Assembly: GCA_030247675.1 (NCBI GenBank)
Contig: JAOTRX010000002.1
Location: 558,001 to 622,000 of the forward strand
Reading direction: 5' to 3'
Length of the DNA stretch: 64,000 bases
Source of the DNA: Desulforhopalus sp.
Lineage (GTDB): Bacteria > Desulfobacterota > Desulfobulbia > Desulfobulbales > Desulfocapsaceae
This document shows, one piece after another, positions 1 through 9,085 of the stretch. The notes beneath the pieces were generated by a model. The model was not told the DNA's origin. It saw only the letters and a program-made list of their open reading frames with translations, and made no database searches. The translations under genes were made by a program, and so were the position numbers. Positions within the stretch are counted from its first letter, which is position 1, and every line of letters starts with the position of its first letter.

Positions 1-465
1 CCGTCGCAGAGAAGCCTCAATGCCACCCAGTACAATGGGGATACCACGAAATGCTGACCGGGCCAGGCTGGTGTAGATGAGAGTGGCACGGTCGGGGCGC
101 CATCGTTCTGTCTTGCTTTGTATCTCACCGCGCCACGGTTTACCTTGTGGCGAATACGCGTCGGTATCACGAACCTTGCCGTTGCCACTGTAGTTTGCAA
201 CAATAGAATCGAGGTTTCCGGCGGTAATGCCGCAAAAAAGCAATGGTGCAGGAAAAGCGTTGAAATCGGCAGAGATGTCAAAGCGAGGTTGAGCGAGGAT
301 CGCCACTCGATAGCCATGGCTGAGAAGAACTCGTCCGATAAGGGCCACGCCGTATGAGGGATGGTCCACATAAGCATCCCCGGTAATGAGGAGAACGTCA
401 AGGTCGCTCCAGCCGCGCAGGGTACATTCTTGCCATGTGATGGGAAGGGGTGTGCGTTGATTCAT
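1..465 (-). CDS. YgiQ-family radical SAM protein, 5' part
   Basis: This is the N-terminal 155 codons of a leftward gene whose 3' end lies outside the window. The start ATG is at 465-463. The translation carries the YgiQ (UPF0313) landmarks in order: LLITGDAYVDHPSYGVALIG, then ILAQPRFD, FCGITAGNLDS, a DTDAYSPQG stretch, RPDRATLIYT and VLGGIEASLRR at the window edge. In the family this N-terminal part precedes the radical SAM CxxxCxxC core, which is not visible here. The biochemical role of YgiQ proteins is not established. The family is recognised by motif memory, and the reading frame is open throughout. It is divergent from the response regulator to its right. Confidence 0.85.
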   Translation of the reverse strand, partial: MNQRTPLPITWQECTLRGWSDLDVLLITGDAYVDHPSYGVALIGRVLLSHGYRVAILAQPRFDISADFNAFPAPLLFCGITAGNLDSIVANYSGNGKVRDTDAYSPQGKPWRGEIQSKTERWRPDRATLIYTSLARSAFRGIPIVLGGIEASLRR

Positions 466-791
466 GGTGCATGGTATCGGCAAACCGGGGTTTTGGCAAC
501 TTGTTCCTCTGCAAAGTGGTGAAGAGACTGAGGCCCATCTTGGGGGAATTCCACGGAATTGTTTCGCTTTCCAGAAATTGCAGTCAACAGGGCTCAAAGA
601 ATTTTTTTGTAATATCCAATATACTTGTGACCATTCAGGTGTTGTCAATTGATCGGGAACTGAAAATTGCATTTTCTCTTAATTCTGGTTATGAAAAGCG
701 GAGTGGTTGTCGTTGTACGGGTTGGCAGTACTGGAAAAATCAGGATGGTGGACTTTTTTATCTGGCGGATGTCACAGGGAGGAGGGCGACG
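466..791. other. Divergent intergenic region
   Basis: This 326-base stretch separates the start of the leftward ygiQ-like gene from the chosen start of the response regulator. An open frame runs through it in phase with the regulator from 450, but that extension overlaps the ygiQ start, lacks domain-like sequence and has no ribosome binding site at its head, so I treat it as non-coding. It must hold both promoters. A TATACT-like -10 at 620-625 is visible but has no good -35, so no promoter is assigned. Confidence 0.5.
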
Positions 792-1457
792 ATGCTTTCA
801 GGGAAGAAGGAATTTCGCATATTGCTTGCGGATGATCATGCCCTTATCCGTCATGGCATAAAAAATATCTTAAAAGCGAATGAATCATTAAAGATAGTTG
901 GAGAGGTGAGCAATGGTGAGGAGCTGATGGCCTTTCTTGAGGCTATGGTGGTCGATCTCATCGTTCTTGATATCTCAATGCCTGGGGTTGGTGGCATGGA
1001 GAGCCTTGGCAGGGTCAAAAGTAAATATCCCGATGTAAAAATCTTGATGCTTACCATGTATAACAGCAAACAATATTTTTATGATGCCATGTCGGCGGGT
1101 GCCAATGGGTATCTCATGAAGGACGATTCAGATGGTGAGCTTCTGGTGGCAATCACCAAGGTTTTATCCGGCCAAAACTATATTTCTCCTCATATGGTTG
1201 GTGACTTTGCCAATGATGTCATCACCCTATACCGAAACGAAAAAAGGAGCCCTTTTCAGGAACTCACCAAGCGGGAAAAGGAAGTTCTGCATCTGATCGT
1301 TAAGGGCTTTACCAGCAAGCAAATGGCTGAAAACCTGCACGTTAGCCATCGAACTATAGACCACCATCGGGCCAATCTGCTGCGAAAATTCAACCGAAAA
1401 AACAGCGCCGAAATGGTCAACTACGCTGTACGCAACGGTTTTGTTTCTGCCGATTGA
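792..1457 (+). CDS. NarL/FixJ-family response regulator
   Basis: A 221-residue two-domain response regulator. The receiver domain (about residues 8-125) has the acidic pair D14-D15 in LLADDHALIR, the phosphoacceptor D60 in IVLDISMPG, T88 and the conserved K110 in GYLMKD. The C-terminal LuxR-type helix-turn-helix is at about 155-215 (LTKREKEVLHLIVKGFTSKQ followed by NLHVSHRTIDHHRANLLRK). The start at 792 is chosen over upstream in-frame codons because the AGGGAGGAGG Shine-Dalgarno at 776-785 is well spaced and the receiver begins immediately after. It should bind DNA when phosphorylated. No histidine kinase is adjacent, so it is an orphan here and its partner and targets are unknown. Confidence 0.92.
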   Translation: MLSGKKEFRILLADDHALIRHGIKNILKANESLKIVGEVSNGEELMAFLEAMVVDLIVLDISMPGVGGMESLGRVKSKYPDVKILMLTMYNSKQYFYDAMSAGANGYLMKDDSDGELLVAITKVLSGQNYISPHMVGDFANDVITLYRNEKRSPFQELTKREKEVLHLIVKGFTSKQMAENLHVSHRTIDHHRANLLRKFNRKNSAEMVNYAVRNGFVSAD

Positions 1458-1489
1458 ATATATGCTCTGCACAACATTAAACTCTCACC

Positions 1490-1930
1490 GTGTCCCCTGA
1501 AAAGAAACGACATCCCGTGCTTGATGTTGCCGCCGGGATTATTGTCAAGAATGGCTGTGTCCTCGCTGCCCGCAGGAGGCCGGGGTTACATTTGGCCGGA
1601 TACTGGGAATTTCCGGGTGGCAAGGTCGAACCTGGAGAAACTCCCCAGCAATGCCTGCGCCGGGAACTGTTGGAGGAATTTGGCATTTATTGCGAGGTTA
1701 GCGCCTTTCTTGGTGAATCTATTCACGATTACGGTAGTAAGGTGGTCCGTCTTCTTGGCTTTCTCACGGTTCATACGGGTGGGACATTTCTCCTCCGTGA
1801 CCACGATCAAATCATTTGGCTGTCTCCGGAGGAGTTGCCTCACTTGTGTTGGGCGCCAGCGGATATTCCTTTGGTGAAATTGTTGATCAAGCAGCTCGCC
1901 AAGGAGGCCCTGGGTCATGCTCGGGATTAA
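1490..1930 (+). CDS. MutT-like Nudix hydrolase
   Basis: A 146-residue Nudix protein. The complete Nudix box GX5EX7REUXEEXGU is visible at about residues 43-66 (GKVEPGETP, then RRELLEEFGI), and the N-terminal strand VAAGIIVKNGCVLAARR and the WEFPGGK entry resemble MutT-type 8-oxo-dGTP diphosphatases. The expected role is sanitising oxidised nucleotide pools, but Nudix substrates cannot be fixed from sequence and another nucleoside diphosphate derivative is possible. The start is GTG 1490. An in-frame stop at 1478-1480 prevents a longer protein and no strong ribosome binding site is seen. It follows the response regulator by 32 bases and could be cotranscribed with it. Confidence 0.85.
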   Translation: MSPEKKRHPVLDVAAGIIVKNGCVLAARRRPGLHLAGYWEFPGGKVEPGETPQQCLRRELLEEFGIYCEVSAFLGESIHDYGSKVVRLLGFLTVHTGGTFLLRDHDQIIWLSPEELPHLCWAPADIPLVKLLIKQLAKEALGHARD

Positions 1931-2277
1931 GAACGAAACAGCTGTAAGGAAATTTCCCGCGTATTATCCCGACTGTTTGCATGGCGGTTGGGTTGATTTG
2001 CGTAATATATTGAAATTAAACACTATTAATCTATGAAAGGAGGCGCGCTAGGTAGAAATACCTAGATAAAAAACAGGTATATCCGACAATTGTATTTTTC
2101 GCTGAAGAGGCTAGAAATACAGCTAGATTTTGGTCCTTTTGAGAAAATATCTGCATGGCTTCTGCCTTTGTAAAACGGCAACGGTGATCGCGAATTGTTC
2201 TCTTCTGTTAAAGGGCTTCCCACGAACTATAGGGATGGGGAAACTAGCAACAAACTTGACATAAGGGTCGGATTACA
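1931..2277. other. Intergenic region upstream of HU
   Basis: A 347-base gene-free stretch. It contains the two related CTAG-flanked palindromic motifs described separately (2048-2065 and 2111-2126) and an AT-rich segment. A TTGACA at about 2256-2261 is too close to the HU start to be its -35. I see no further gene or RNA with support. Confidence 0.45.
2048..2126. repeat. Pair of CTAG-flanked imperfect palindromes
   Basis: Two related motifs about 60 bases apart. The first, at 2048-2065, is CTAGGT-AGAAAT-ACCTAG, a perfect 6-bp inverted repeat. The second, at 2111-2126, is CTAG-AAATACAG-CTAG. Both share TAGAAATAC and end in CTAGAT. The arrangement resembles a paired operator upstream of the HU gene, but no regulator is known and this is inference. 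Confidence 0.4.
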
Positions 2278-2550
2278 ATGAATAAGGGTGACTTGATTAC
2301 AACAATTGCAGAAGTCCGGGGTATGCCGAGACTTCAGGCGCAACGCGCCCTGGACAGGGTGCTGGCAAAGATGGCGGATGCCATGGAAAATGGAGAGAGG
2401 GTGACCTTGATTGGCTTTGGGTCTTTTAAAGTCGTGGCAAGGGCAGCACACAAAGGAAGGAATCCCCAGACAGGACAAAGCATTGTCATTCCTTCGCACA
2501 AAGTCGTAAAGTTCAAACCGGCGAAGACGCTCTCAGGTAAGGTGCGTTAG
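2278..2550 (+). CDS. hup: HU-family nucleoid DNA-binding protein
   Basis: A 90-residue histone-like protein of the exact family length. It begins MNKGDLITTIAE, carries the dimerisation helices, the turn GFGSFKV (residues about 46-52) and the DNA-binding beta-arm RAAHKGRNPQTGQ with the conserved proline that intercalates between base pairs, and ends in FKPAKTLSGKVR. HU dimers bend DNA without strong sequence preference and compact the nucleoid. The family also includes IHF subunits, but the arm sequence and length fit HU better. It is monocistronic: the next gene is on the other strand. Upstream lies a pair of palindromic motifs that may be regulatory. Confidence 0.93.
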   Translation: MNKGDLITTIAEVRGMPRLQAQRALDRVLAKMADAMENGERVTLIGFGSFKVVARAAHKGRNPQTGQSIVIPSHKVVKFKPAKTLSGKVR

Positions 2551-2615
2551 GGGGCTTACGCCGAATATCCGCTAAGTTTGGCAGCAGAGGTGCAAAACAG
2601 CTTGACCGGCAGTGG

Positions 2616-3434
2616 CTATTTGCGATGAGGTTGTTGTTGGGCTGCCAGACGAATTTTCCATATTACCAGCCCACCGACCACCATCGCTCCGCTTAAGAAT
2701 TGTCCCATGGTAAACAGGCCGAAGAAGTAGCCTACCTGTTGATCGGGTTCTCGGAAGTTTTCGACGACTATACGCAGACAGCCATATCCTGAGAGAAAGA
2801 GCGCAAAGATAGTGCCGTGCGGCCAGAATTTGTTCGGCATCCACGGCCGTTTGCGGCTGGCGTAGAGCAGGATGAAGAGCACCAGGCCCTCCAGGAGGGA
2901 TTCGTAAAGCTGCGAGGGATGCCTGGGCAAGGGTCCGCCATCCGGAAAGACTATGCCCCATGGTACGTTGGTGACCCGTCCATACAGCTCACCATTAATA
3001 AAATTACCGATCCTGCCCAGCCCTAGGCCAATTGGCAAGGTTGCCGCGTAAAGATCCGCCGCTGGCCAAAAGTCGATGCGCTTTTTCCGGCAAAACAGCC
3101 AGCCGGCGATGATGAGTGCGAGACAGGCGCCATGGAAGGACATCCCCCCGCTCCAAGTGGCCGGGATTTCAGCGGGATGGGCGAGATAATACGAGAAATT
3201 ATAAAACAGTACGTAGCCCAGCCGGCCGCCAATAACCACGGCGAGAATGAGGACCATATTGAGATTCTCGAAGTGTTCTTCGAGCTGTCGAAACTTTACC
3301 TCCCGTATCTGCTTTTGCACCAGATAGTAGCTGGCCATAAAACCCAGGACGTACATCAGGCCGTACCAGCGGACATGAAGAGGGCCAAGGCTGAAAATTA
3401 TCGGGTCAATTTGCGGGAACGTAAAGAGTTGCAT
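2616..3434 (-). CDS. lgt: Prolipoprotein diacylglyceryl transferase
   Basis: A 272-residue polytopic inner-membrane enzyme that transfers diacylglycerol from phosphatidylglycerol to the lipobox cysteine of prolipoproteins, the first step of lipoprotein maturation. The family signature GRIGNFINGELYGR is present at about residues 141-154, preceded by HVRWYGLMYVLGF and GGRLGYVLFYN, and a HPSQLYE motif follows. About seven hydrophobic segments are visible, and the length is typical. The ATG at 3434 lies 19 bases after the mnmG stop, so the two form one leftward operon with the methyltransferase gene. The only predicted lipoprotein nearby is PrsT (11.5-13.8 kb). Confidence 0.95.
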   Translation of the reverse strand: MQLFTFPQIDPIIFSLGPLHVRWYGLMYVLGFMASYYLVQKQIREVKFRQLEEHFENLNMVLILAVVIGGRLGYVLFYNFSYYLAHPAEIPATWSGGMSFHGACLALIIAGWLFCRKKRIDFWPAADLYAATLPIGLGLGRIGNFINGELYGRVTNVPWGIVFPDGGPLPRHPSQLYESLLEGLVLFILLYASRKRPWMPNKFWPHGTIFALFLSGYGCLRIVVENFREPDQQVGYFFGLFTMGQFLSGAMVVGGLVIWKIRLAAQQQPHRK

Positions 3435-3453
3435 GATTTCTGTTTGCTGGCCG

Positions 3454-5346
3454 TTACGGCAGTTTTGCCAATTTCTTCAGATGGACTTGCAGCACCGCGA
3501 TGGCAGCCGGGGTGATCCCCGAGATCCTCGATGCCTGACCAAGAGAAAGGGGTTGTATCTTGGTCAGCTTCTCGACCACCTCGTTGGATAGTCCCGAAAG
3601 GGAGCGATAATCAATTCCCTTGGGAAGCAAAACCGATTCCATTTTTTTAAAACGGGCAACCTGCTCATCCTGACGGTCGAGATATCCCTTAAATTTCACT
3701 TGTAATTCAATTTCCTCTTTGACCCCTTCGGCAAGGACTCCGGCAAGGGCCTGTTGGTCGCTGGCCTCTAGCGGCAGGGACGAAAACGAGTCAATAGACA
3801 ATTCCGGTCTGCGCAACAGATCGGCAAGTGAGCATTTTTGCTTGATAGTGCTGCTGCCAAGGGCACCAAGGGATTCATTTGTCTCCGGGCTTGGCTTTAC
3901 TGCTATTGTTTCAAGGGTATCTTTGCCGGCCTGTATCGCCTGTTGTTTTACAAGGAATTGTTGAAAGGCAGGTTCCTTCACCAGGCCAATGTCGTAGCCA
4001 ATGGCGGTCAACCTGGCATCGGCGTTGTCCTCGCGGAGCAGCAGACGGTATTCCGCTCGGGAGGTGAAGAGCCGATACGGTTCCTTGGTGCCGCAGGTGA
4101 CCAGGTCGTCGATGAGGACGCCGATATATGCTTGAGAACGATCAAGAATCAATGGATCGAGCTGTCTGCTGAGGCGGGCGGCATTGATACCGGCGATAAG
4201 GCCCTGGGCGGCGGCCTCTTCGTAACCCGATGTCCCATTGATCTGGCCGGCCAGGAACAGGCCGCGCACTTGCTTGGTTTCGAGGGACGGGTGCAGGCCT
4301 AACGGATCGATATAATCATATTCAATGGCGTATCCCGGTCTGATGATCTGGGCCTTCTCCAGTCCTTTAATAGAGTGGATCATCGCCGTCTGGGTGGCAA
4401 GCGGCAGACTGGTCGGTAGTCCATTCGGGTAAACCTCAACGGTGTCAAGGCCTTCCGGTTCGAGGAAAATCTGATGCCGGTCCTTTTCCGGGAAGCGCAT
4501 GACCTTATCCTCGACCGAAGGGCAGTATCGTGCGCCAATACCTTTGATTATTCCAGCGTACATCGGCGATTTGTCGATACCTGCCCGGATGACCGCATGG
4601 GTGTTCTCGTTGGTGTAGGTGATGTAACAAGGGAGCTGCGGTAAGGTGTAGCCACCCTTTGAGGAATAGGAAAAATGCGCCGGAGGATAATCGCTGCGCT
4701 GGATCTCCAGTTCGCTGTAGTCGATTGAGTGCGAGGCAAGTCTTGGTACCGTTCCGGTCTTCATCCGGCCAACGGCAAAACCGTTATCCTTAAACCAGTC
4801 GGAGAGGCGTTTAGCCGGAGCATCACCGAGGCGCCCGGCCGGAAAATTCTTCAGTCCGATATGAACCAGTCCGTTGAGGAAGGTTCCCGTTGCCACGACA
4901 ACGGCCTTGGTGCGGATCTCCTCGTCAAGGGAGGTGACAACCCCGGCGATTTGGCCATTATGAACGATGAGTCCATCGACCACGGTCTGCTTGACGGTGA
5001 GGTTTTCCTGGTTTTCCACCACCGATTTCATACGCAGCCGGTACAACAGCCGGTCGGCCTGGGCTCGGGAAGAGCGTACTGCCGGACCTTTGCTGGTATT
5101 CAGCCGCCGGAATTGAATGGAGGTGGCATCGATATTTTTGGCCATTTCACCGCCAAGGGCGTCAATCTCTCTTACTAAATGCCCTTTGGCCAGGCCGCCG
5201 ATGGCGGGATTACAGGACATGGCACCGATAGTATCGGCATTGATAACCGTAAGGAGGGTTTTACAGCCCATTCTCGCCGATGCCAGTGCCGCCTCGCAAC
5301 CGGCATGTCCGGCACCGATAACCACTACATCGTATTCTTCATTCAT
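3454..5346 (-). CDS. mnmG: tRNA uridine-34 carboxymethylaminomethyl modification enzyme MnmG
   Basis: FAD-dependent subunit of the MnmE-MnmG complex that modifies the wobble uridine of certain tRNAs. The Rossmann FAD motif [13 protein letters not shown] is at residues 6-18, followed by [14 protein letters not shown], the family motif [13 protein letters not shown] near residue 270 and [16 protein letters not shown] near 370. The start [11 protein letters not shown] at 5346 gives 630 residues, the usual length. It is favoured over an in-frame codon 33 bases upstream because it forms an ATGA overlap with the upstream methyltransferase stop. The partner mnmE is in this window at 10.0 kb but not adjacent. 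The order methyltransferase-mnmG-lgt suggests cotranscription. Confidence 0.95.
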   Translation of the reverse strand: MNEEYDVVVIGAGHAGCEAALASARMGCKTLLTVINADTIGAMSCNPAIGGLAKGHLVREIDALGGEMAKNIDATSIQFRRLNTSKGPAVRSSRAQADRLLYRLRMKSVVENQENLTVKQTVVDGLIVHNGQIAGVVTSLDEEIRTKAVVVATGTFLNGLVHIGLKNFPAGRLGDAPAKRLSDWFKDNGFAVGRMKTGTVPRLASHSIDYSELEIQRSDYPPAHFSYSSKGGYTLPQLPCYITYTNENTHAVIRAGIDKSPMYAGIIKGIGARYCPSVEDKVMRFPEKDRHQIFLEPEGLDTVEVYPNGLPTSLPLATQTAMIHSIKGLEKAQIIRPGYAIEYDYIDPLGLHPSLETKQVRGLFLAGQINGTSGYEEAAAQGLIAGINAARLSRQLDPLILDRSQAYIGVLIDDLVTCGTKEPYRLFTSRAEYRLLLREDNADARLTAIGYDIGLVKEPAFQQFLVKQQAIQAGKDTLETIAVKPSPETNESLGALGSSTIKQKCSLADLLRRPELSIDSFSSLPLEASDQQALAGVLAEGVKEEIELQVKFKGYLDRQDEQVARFKKMESVLLPKGIDYRSLSGLSNEVVEKLTKIQPLSLGQASRISGITPAAIAVLQVHLKKLAKLP

Positions 5347-6194
5347 AATCTGTCCGTTATAGCTGCTTCTTTTGGCCACCAGATTACTGCCCAGCGCGGT
5401 GGGGTTTTACGACGTATCGTTAACTGGTGCTTGTCTCTTGTGATGATCTGGTTTTGTAAATATCTTTCAAGAGCGAGTGTTTCTGCAGGAGTGATATCGC
5501 TGAACATCCAGCTATATGACTTGACAGCCTCCTCCATGCTCGCGAAGGTGGTTTCCCGGTCGAGGGTTAAAATCGAGATATTTGGATGAATATTCATTGA
5601 ATACAACATGTTGACCGTATAGATATAATCAGGTCCAGCAGCAAAAGGGCGGCCGATTGCAGCAAAGGCCTCCACATCAAAGGGAGTTGCCCCGATCCGG
5701 TCGCTGAGAAAGACATATTTGGTGGCGTAGGCATCAATCTTTGTAAGTGCAGCCTGCAGGTCCTTGACGGCGAGCGCCCTGGAGGCGATGGCAATATCAT
5801 GGGGGGCGATCCCTCTAGCCTGCCAGTCATCTTCCCATGCGCAATGAACGGTGCGGATATTGGTGATTTTTTCTGCTGATGCCTGTTCAGCAAGAGCGTC
5901 AAGCATGCCCTGGGAGAAATCGATGGCGGTCACCGACCGTACCTTGTGCGCAATGGGGACGGCGAGGGTGCCTGAGCCCGATCCGACATCAAGAACGGAC
6001 ATAGTTGAATCAAGAGGCAGAAGGGCTAAAAAAAGGTCAATATAGGTCGCACTTTTATTCCGTGCGGCAAAAGAAGCCGCCTTGGCGTCCCACTCTTTCG
6101 GGCCTTTATTCACCCAGCCTTTTTTTTCGAAGGCATTGGCTCGTAGACCTGCCCAATCAATATCGGCATACGTTGGCAGAGGAGATTCGGGCAT
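5343..6194 (-). CDS. Class I SAM-dependent methyltransferase
   Basis: A 283-residue protein with a class I Rossmann methyltransferase core. Motif I is [16 protein letters not shown] at about residues 66-81, followed by an acidic strand-2 end ([12 protein letters not shown]) and the post-II segment DIAIASRAL. The N-terminal 60 residues ([18 protein letters not shown]) are an accessory helical region seen in several uncharacterised bacterial methyltransferases. The substrate cannot be told from sequence. Its stop overlaps the mnmG start in ATGA, so the two are translationally coupled, which makes an RNA- or translation-related role attractive but unproven. Confidence 0.8.
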   Translation of the reverse strand: MPESPLPTYADIDWAGLRANAFEKKGWVNKGPKEWDAKAASFAARNKSATYIDLFLALLPLDSTMSVLDVGSGSGTLAVPIAHKVRSVTAIDFSQGMLDALAEQASAEKITNIRTVHCAWEDDWQARGIAPHDIAIASRALAVKDLQAALTKIDAYATKYVFLSDRIGATPFDVEAFAAIGRPFAAGPDYIYTVNMLYSMNIHPNISILTLDRETTFASMEEAVKSYSWMFSDITPAETLALERYLQNQIITRDKHQLTIRRKTPPRWAVIWWPKEAAITDRL

Positions 6195-6529
6195 ACAGGA
6201 CCAAACCGGTGAAGGACCTTATAAGAAATAATCGGGACATGAACGGGAGGCATGAAAAACGCCAATTTTTGCAGGCAGGAGCATAGCACAGCTGCAGTTC
6301 TTCCGCAAGATATGGCGGGGAGCAAGGACAAAAATGTTTGACACCGGGAAGCATGTATGGTTAATATTCTCGTTTTGTAATTTGTCGTTCCGCTCATGGC
6401 CGTGCTGCCGAGGCGGGAAATAGATGGTTCGAAGAGCGGCCGCCAAGCCTATGTGGTGCGGTGATTTTTTCGATCGTAGAAGCATAAAACATCATGGTTT
6501 AGCCATGCCATACCGATGAGGAAGTAAAA
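6195..6529. other. Divergent intergenic region before rpmH
   Basis: 335 bases between the methyltransferase start (leftward) and rpmH (rightward). It contains one convincing promoter-like sequence toward rpmH (6338-6367). Although rpmH often lies near the replication origin in bacteria, I see no dnaA gene, no cluster of DnaA boxes and no AT-rich unwinding element here, so there is no support for an origin. Confidence 0.5.
6338..6367 (+). promoter_or_regulatory. Probable sigma-70 promoter of the rpmH operon
   Basis: A perfect TTGACA -35 box (6338-6343) is followed after 18 bases by TAATAT (6362-6367), a 4/6 match to the -10 consensus. It points to rpmH with a leader of about 155 bases. The assignment is from consensus only. 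Confidence 0.5.
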
Positions 6530-6667
6530 ATGAGCAAGCGAACATTTCAGCCAAGTAATCTCAAGCGTAAACGTACCCACGGCTTCCGTGAGAGAATGAG
6601 CACCAAGGGAGGCCGGGCGGTTTTGCAGGCTCGCCGGGCAAGAGGACGCAAAAGGCTTTCGGCGTAA
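6530..6667 (+). CDS. rpmH: 50S ribosomal protein L34
   Basis: A 45-residue, extremely basic protein. It reads [20 protein letters not shown], then [12 protein letters not shown] and [11 protein letters not shown], the complete and standard L34 sequence. It is an integral component of the large ribosomal subunit. An AGGAAG Shine-Dalgarno at 6519-6524 supports the ATG at 6530. It heads the conserved block rpmH-rnpA-yidD-yidC-jag-mnmE, and its stop is only 3 bases from the rnpA start. Confidence 0.97.
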   Translation: MSKRTFQPSNLKRKRTHGFRERMSTKGGRAVLQARRARGRKRLSA

Positions 6668-6670
6668 CCT

Positions 6671-7027
6671 TTGGCCGGTAAACGACTCAGCAAAGACGCC
6701 CTGTTGCGAAAAGGGTGGGAGTTTGAGCACGTTTATAGCCGGGGGAAGCGTTTGCACGGTGATGGTTTTACCCTGATCTGTTCGCCGAACACACTCGGAG
6801 CGAGCAGGTTAGGGATAAGTGTTCATCGAAATATTCGTGGAGCGGTGAAGAGAAACCGCCTGAAACGAATAATTCGGGAGTCATTCAGGCTTTGGCGGGA
6901 ACAGTATCCGGGTGGTTTTGATATAGTTTTTGCCGTCCGGCCTGATTTTTTCTTTCCACATCCTCAGGATATCAGCACGGCGGTGTTTCCTCTTGCGTGC
7001 CGCATTGGTTGTTCCCGGGAAGCATGA
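6671..7027 (+). CDS. rnpA: Ribonuclease P protein component
   Basis: The 118-residue protein subunit of RNase P, which helps the catalytic RNA mature tRNA 5' ends. The hallmark RNR motif is present in [17 protein letters not shown] (about residues 57-73), preceded by the conserved LGISVHRNI strand and the N-terminal [16 protein letters not shown]. The start is a TTG at 6671: the codon two upstream is the in-frame rpmH stop, so no earlier start exists. The TTG and the lack of an independent ribosome binding site suggest translation depends on termination of rpmH. The family is basic and about 110-130 residues long, as here. Confidence 0.94.
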   Translation: MAGKRLSKDALLRKGWEFEHVYSRGKRLHGDGFTLICSPNTLGASRLGISVHRNIRGAVKRNRLKRIIRESFRLWREQYPGGFDIVFAVRPDFFFPHPQDISTAVFPLACRIGCSREA

Positions 7028-7031
7028 AAAG

Positions 7032-7256
7032 ATGAGAAGCGACTTCCTTAAAGCAGTTTTTATTGGGCTCGTGCGGGGGTATAAATACTTTCTTTCACCC
7101 TTCCTGCCGCCAAGCTGCCGTTTTTTCCCCACATGTTCCACGTATACAATTCAGGCAATTGAAAAATATGGCGCCATTCGAGGAAGTTACCTCGGCCTTC
7201 GTCGTATCCTTCGCTGCCATCCATTTTCTCGAGGTGGCTATGATCCGGTACAGTAG
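7032..7256 (+). CDS. yidD: Membrane protein insertion efficiency factor YidD
   Basis: A 74-residue protein with the YidD (UPF0161) core: [20 protein letters not shown], then [20 protein letters not shown] and [16 protein letters not shown]. The two conserved cysteines in SCRFFPTCS and the RCHPF motif are intact. YidD is a small peripheral membrane protein thought to assist YidC/Sec-dependent membrane insertion. The ATG at 7032, 4 bases after the rnpA stop, is selected because an in-frame upstream extension lies entirely inside rnpA. It sits in the canonical order between rnpA and yidC. Confidence 0.95.
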   Translation: MRSDFLKAVFIGLVRGYKYFLSPFLPPSCRFFPTCSTYTIQAIEKYGAIRGSYLGLRRILRCHPFSRGGYDPVQ

Positions 7257-7330
7257 GCGGGGCATTTGCCGGATCTTCCTGTTAATCGACACATCCCCCC
7301 TTGGTGTTGACATAATTCACGGTACCTATC

Positions 7331-9016
7331 ATGGATAACTATAGAGCCTTTCTAGCGATTATTATTTCTTTTGTTATTCTCGTTGGTTATCAATATTTTT
7401 TTGCTGGTTTTGATAAGCCGGCAAGTGTTGATCAACCGGCTCCACAGCAGGCAGGTGAGCCGCTCAAGCCGAGTGCCGTGCAGCAAACTGCGCAATCTGC
7501 TGCGCCAGTGGCACCGGTTGTCGCTCCAGCATCTCCAGCACCTCCAGCGCCGGTTTATGATCGGAAGCCAAAGGAGATCACCATAGAAACTGAGCTGTAT
7601 ACCGCGATTATCTCTGAAGATGGCGGGGCACTCAGAAGTTTTATTCTGAAGGAACACAAAGAGACCCAGGCTAAAGATTCACCGGGAATGCAGTTGGTGA
7701 AAACCGAGGCAAGCCAGGGAGCACCTCTGCAATTTTCCTGGGGGAGCGTTGTTGGCACCCAGGTTCTTTACGACAGCGACAAAGAAAACATCAAACTTAC
7801 TGGTGATGCAGCAAAAACCGACTTGCGGATGGTTGCCCAGGCTGCCAACGGTCTGACTGTTGAGAGAATTTTTAGTTTTACCAACGATAACTACCTGATC
7901 GGGTTAACAGTTAAAGTGAAAAATGCCTCTGCGACCATGGTCCAGGGGATGCCGCAGATGCATCTCGTCAACAAGCATTTCCTGGGAGTCGACAGCCCTG
8001 CTGAGAGTTTCTTGTTTGCCGGGCCAGCGGCCTATGTCAACGGTACTCTCGAAGAAAATGCTGCCGATAAATTCAAGGATGGTCCCTTGACCCTTACCGG
8101 TACGATCGACTGGGCGGGGTACGAGGGCAATTATTTTCTCTGCGGCCTCGTTCCGCTTGAAGGTTCGGGTGTTTCCTTTTCCATGCAGGGCAACAATGAT
8201 TTAACAAAAATGGTGCTTGCCGGAAGTCTCGATACCCTGCAGCCCGGTGCCGAAAAAGAGTACAAATATAATGTCTTTTACGGGCCGAAGAAGCTGACGA
8301 TGCTTAAAGAAATCGGCTACAATCTTGATAAATCAATCAATTTCGGATGGTTTGATGTTATAGCCAAGCCAACTCTCTGGTTGCTCAATTGGTTTTATAC
8401 CTACTTTCACAATTACGGCATAGCGATCATTTTAGTCACAATACTCTTCAAGGCGGTCTTCTGGCCGATATCCCAGAAGGGTATGAAGTCGATGAAGAAT
8501 ATGCAGAAATTGCAGCCGAAGATGGTCAAGATCAAGGAAAAGTACAAAGGTGATCCGGCCAAGATGAACCAGGAGGTGATGAACCTATACAAAACCTACA
8601 AGGTGAATCCTCTTGGTGGTTGTCTGCCGATGGTTTTGCAGATTCCGGTATTTTTTGCTCTATACAAGGTCTTGCTGATGGGGATTGAGTTGCGCCATGC
8701 CCCGTTTATGCTGTGGATAACCGACCTTTCTGCTCCGGACCGGTTATGGATTGGATTCGATATTCCGTATTTAGGTGGATTGCCGGTGTTGACCCTGCTT
8801 ATGGGCGCATCAATGTTTTTCCAGCAAAAACTCACACCTACCACGGCCGACCCGGCACAAGCCAAGATAATGATGTTTCTGCCGGTGATATTCACCTTCA
8901 TGTTTCTCAATTTTGCTTCCGGTCTTGTATTGTATTGGTTTGTTAACAACCTCCTGTCTATCTTGCAACAGGTGCTGATCAACCGCGATTCGCAGAAAGC
9001 TACGCAGGTCGCCTGA
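7331..9016 (+). CDS. yidC: Membrane protein insertase YidC
   Basis: A 561-residue inner-membrane insertase/chaperone. The N-terminal anchor (residues about 5-25, AFLAIIISFVILVGYQYFFA) is followed by a Pro/Ala/Gln-rich linker, a large periplasmic beta-supersandwich domain (about 80-330) and the conserved five-helix OxaA core, with YFHNYGIAIILVTILFKAVF, the KMNQEVMNLYKTYKVNPLGG cytoplasmic hairpin and LQIPVFFALYKVL. Length and layout match Gram-negative YidC. It helps insert and fold membrane proteins alone or with SecYEG. The gene is 75 bases downstream of yidD. Confidence 0.96.
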   Translation: MDNYRAFLAIIISFVILVGYQYFFAGFDKPASVDQPAPQQAGEPLKPSAVQQTAQSAAPVAPVVAPASPAPPAPVYDRKPKEITIETELYTAIISEDGGALRSFILKEHKETQAKDSPGMQLVKTEASQGAPLQFSWGSVVGTQVLYDSDKENIKLTGDAAKTDLRMVAQAANGLTVERIFSFTNDNYLIGLTVKVKNASATMVQGMPQMHLVNKHFLGVDSPAESFLFAGPAAYVNGTLEENAADKFKDGPLTLTGTIDWAGYEGNYFLCGLVPLEGSGVSFSMQGNNDLTKMVLAGSLDTLQPGAEKEYKYNVFYGPKKLTMLKEIGYNLDKSINFGWFDVIAKPTLWLLNWFYTYFHNYGIAIILVTILFKAVFWPISQKGMKSMKNMQKLQPKMVKIKEKYKGDPAKMNQEVMNLYKTYKVNPLGGCLPMVLQIPVFFALYKVLLMGIELRHAPFMLWITDLSAPDRLWIGFDIPYLGGLPVLTLLMGASMFFQQKLTPTTADPAQAKIMMFLPVIFTFMFLNFASGLVLYWFVNNLLSILQQVLINRDSQKATQVA

Positions 9017-9085
9017 ATGATACAAGCCACGACGCAACATTCAAAGCGTGGATAGCACCGAGATATTTTTGAAAAAGGTAACTCA

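Noticed and set aside
450..791. In-frame upstream extension of the response regulator
   Set aside because: It overlaps the ygiQ-like start, has no domain-like sequence and no ribosome binding site, and the good Shine-Dalgarno is at 776-785.
6195..6529. Possible replication origin near rpmH
   Set aside because: No dnaA, no DnaA-box cluster and no unwinding element are visible.
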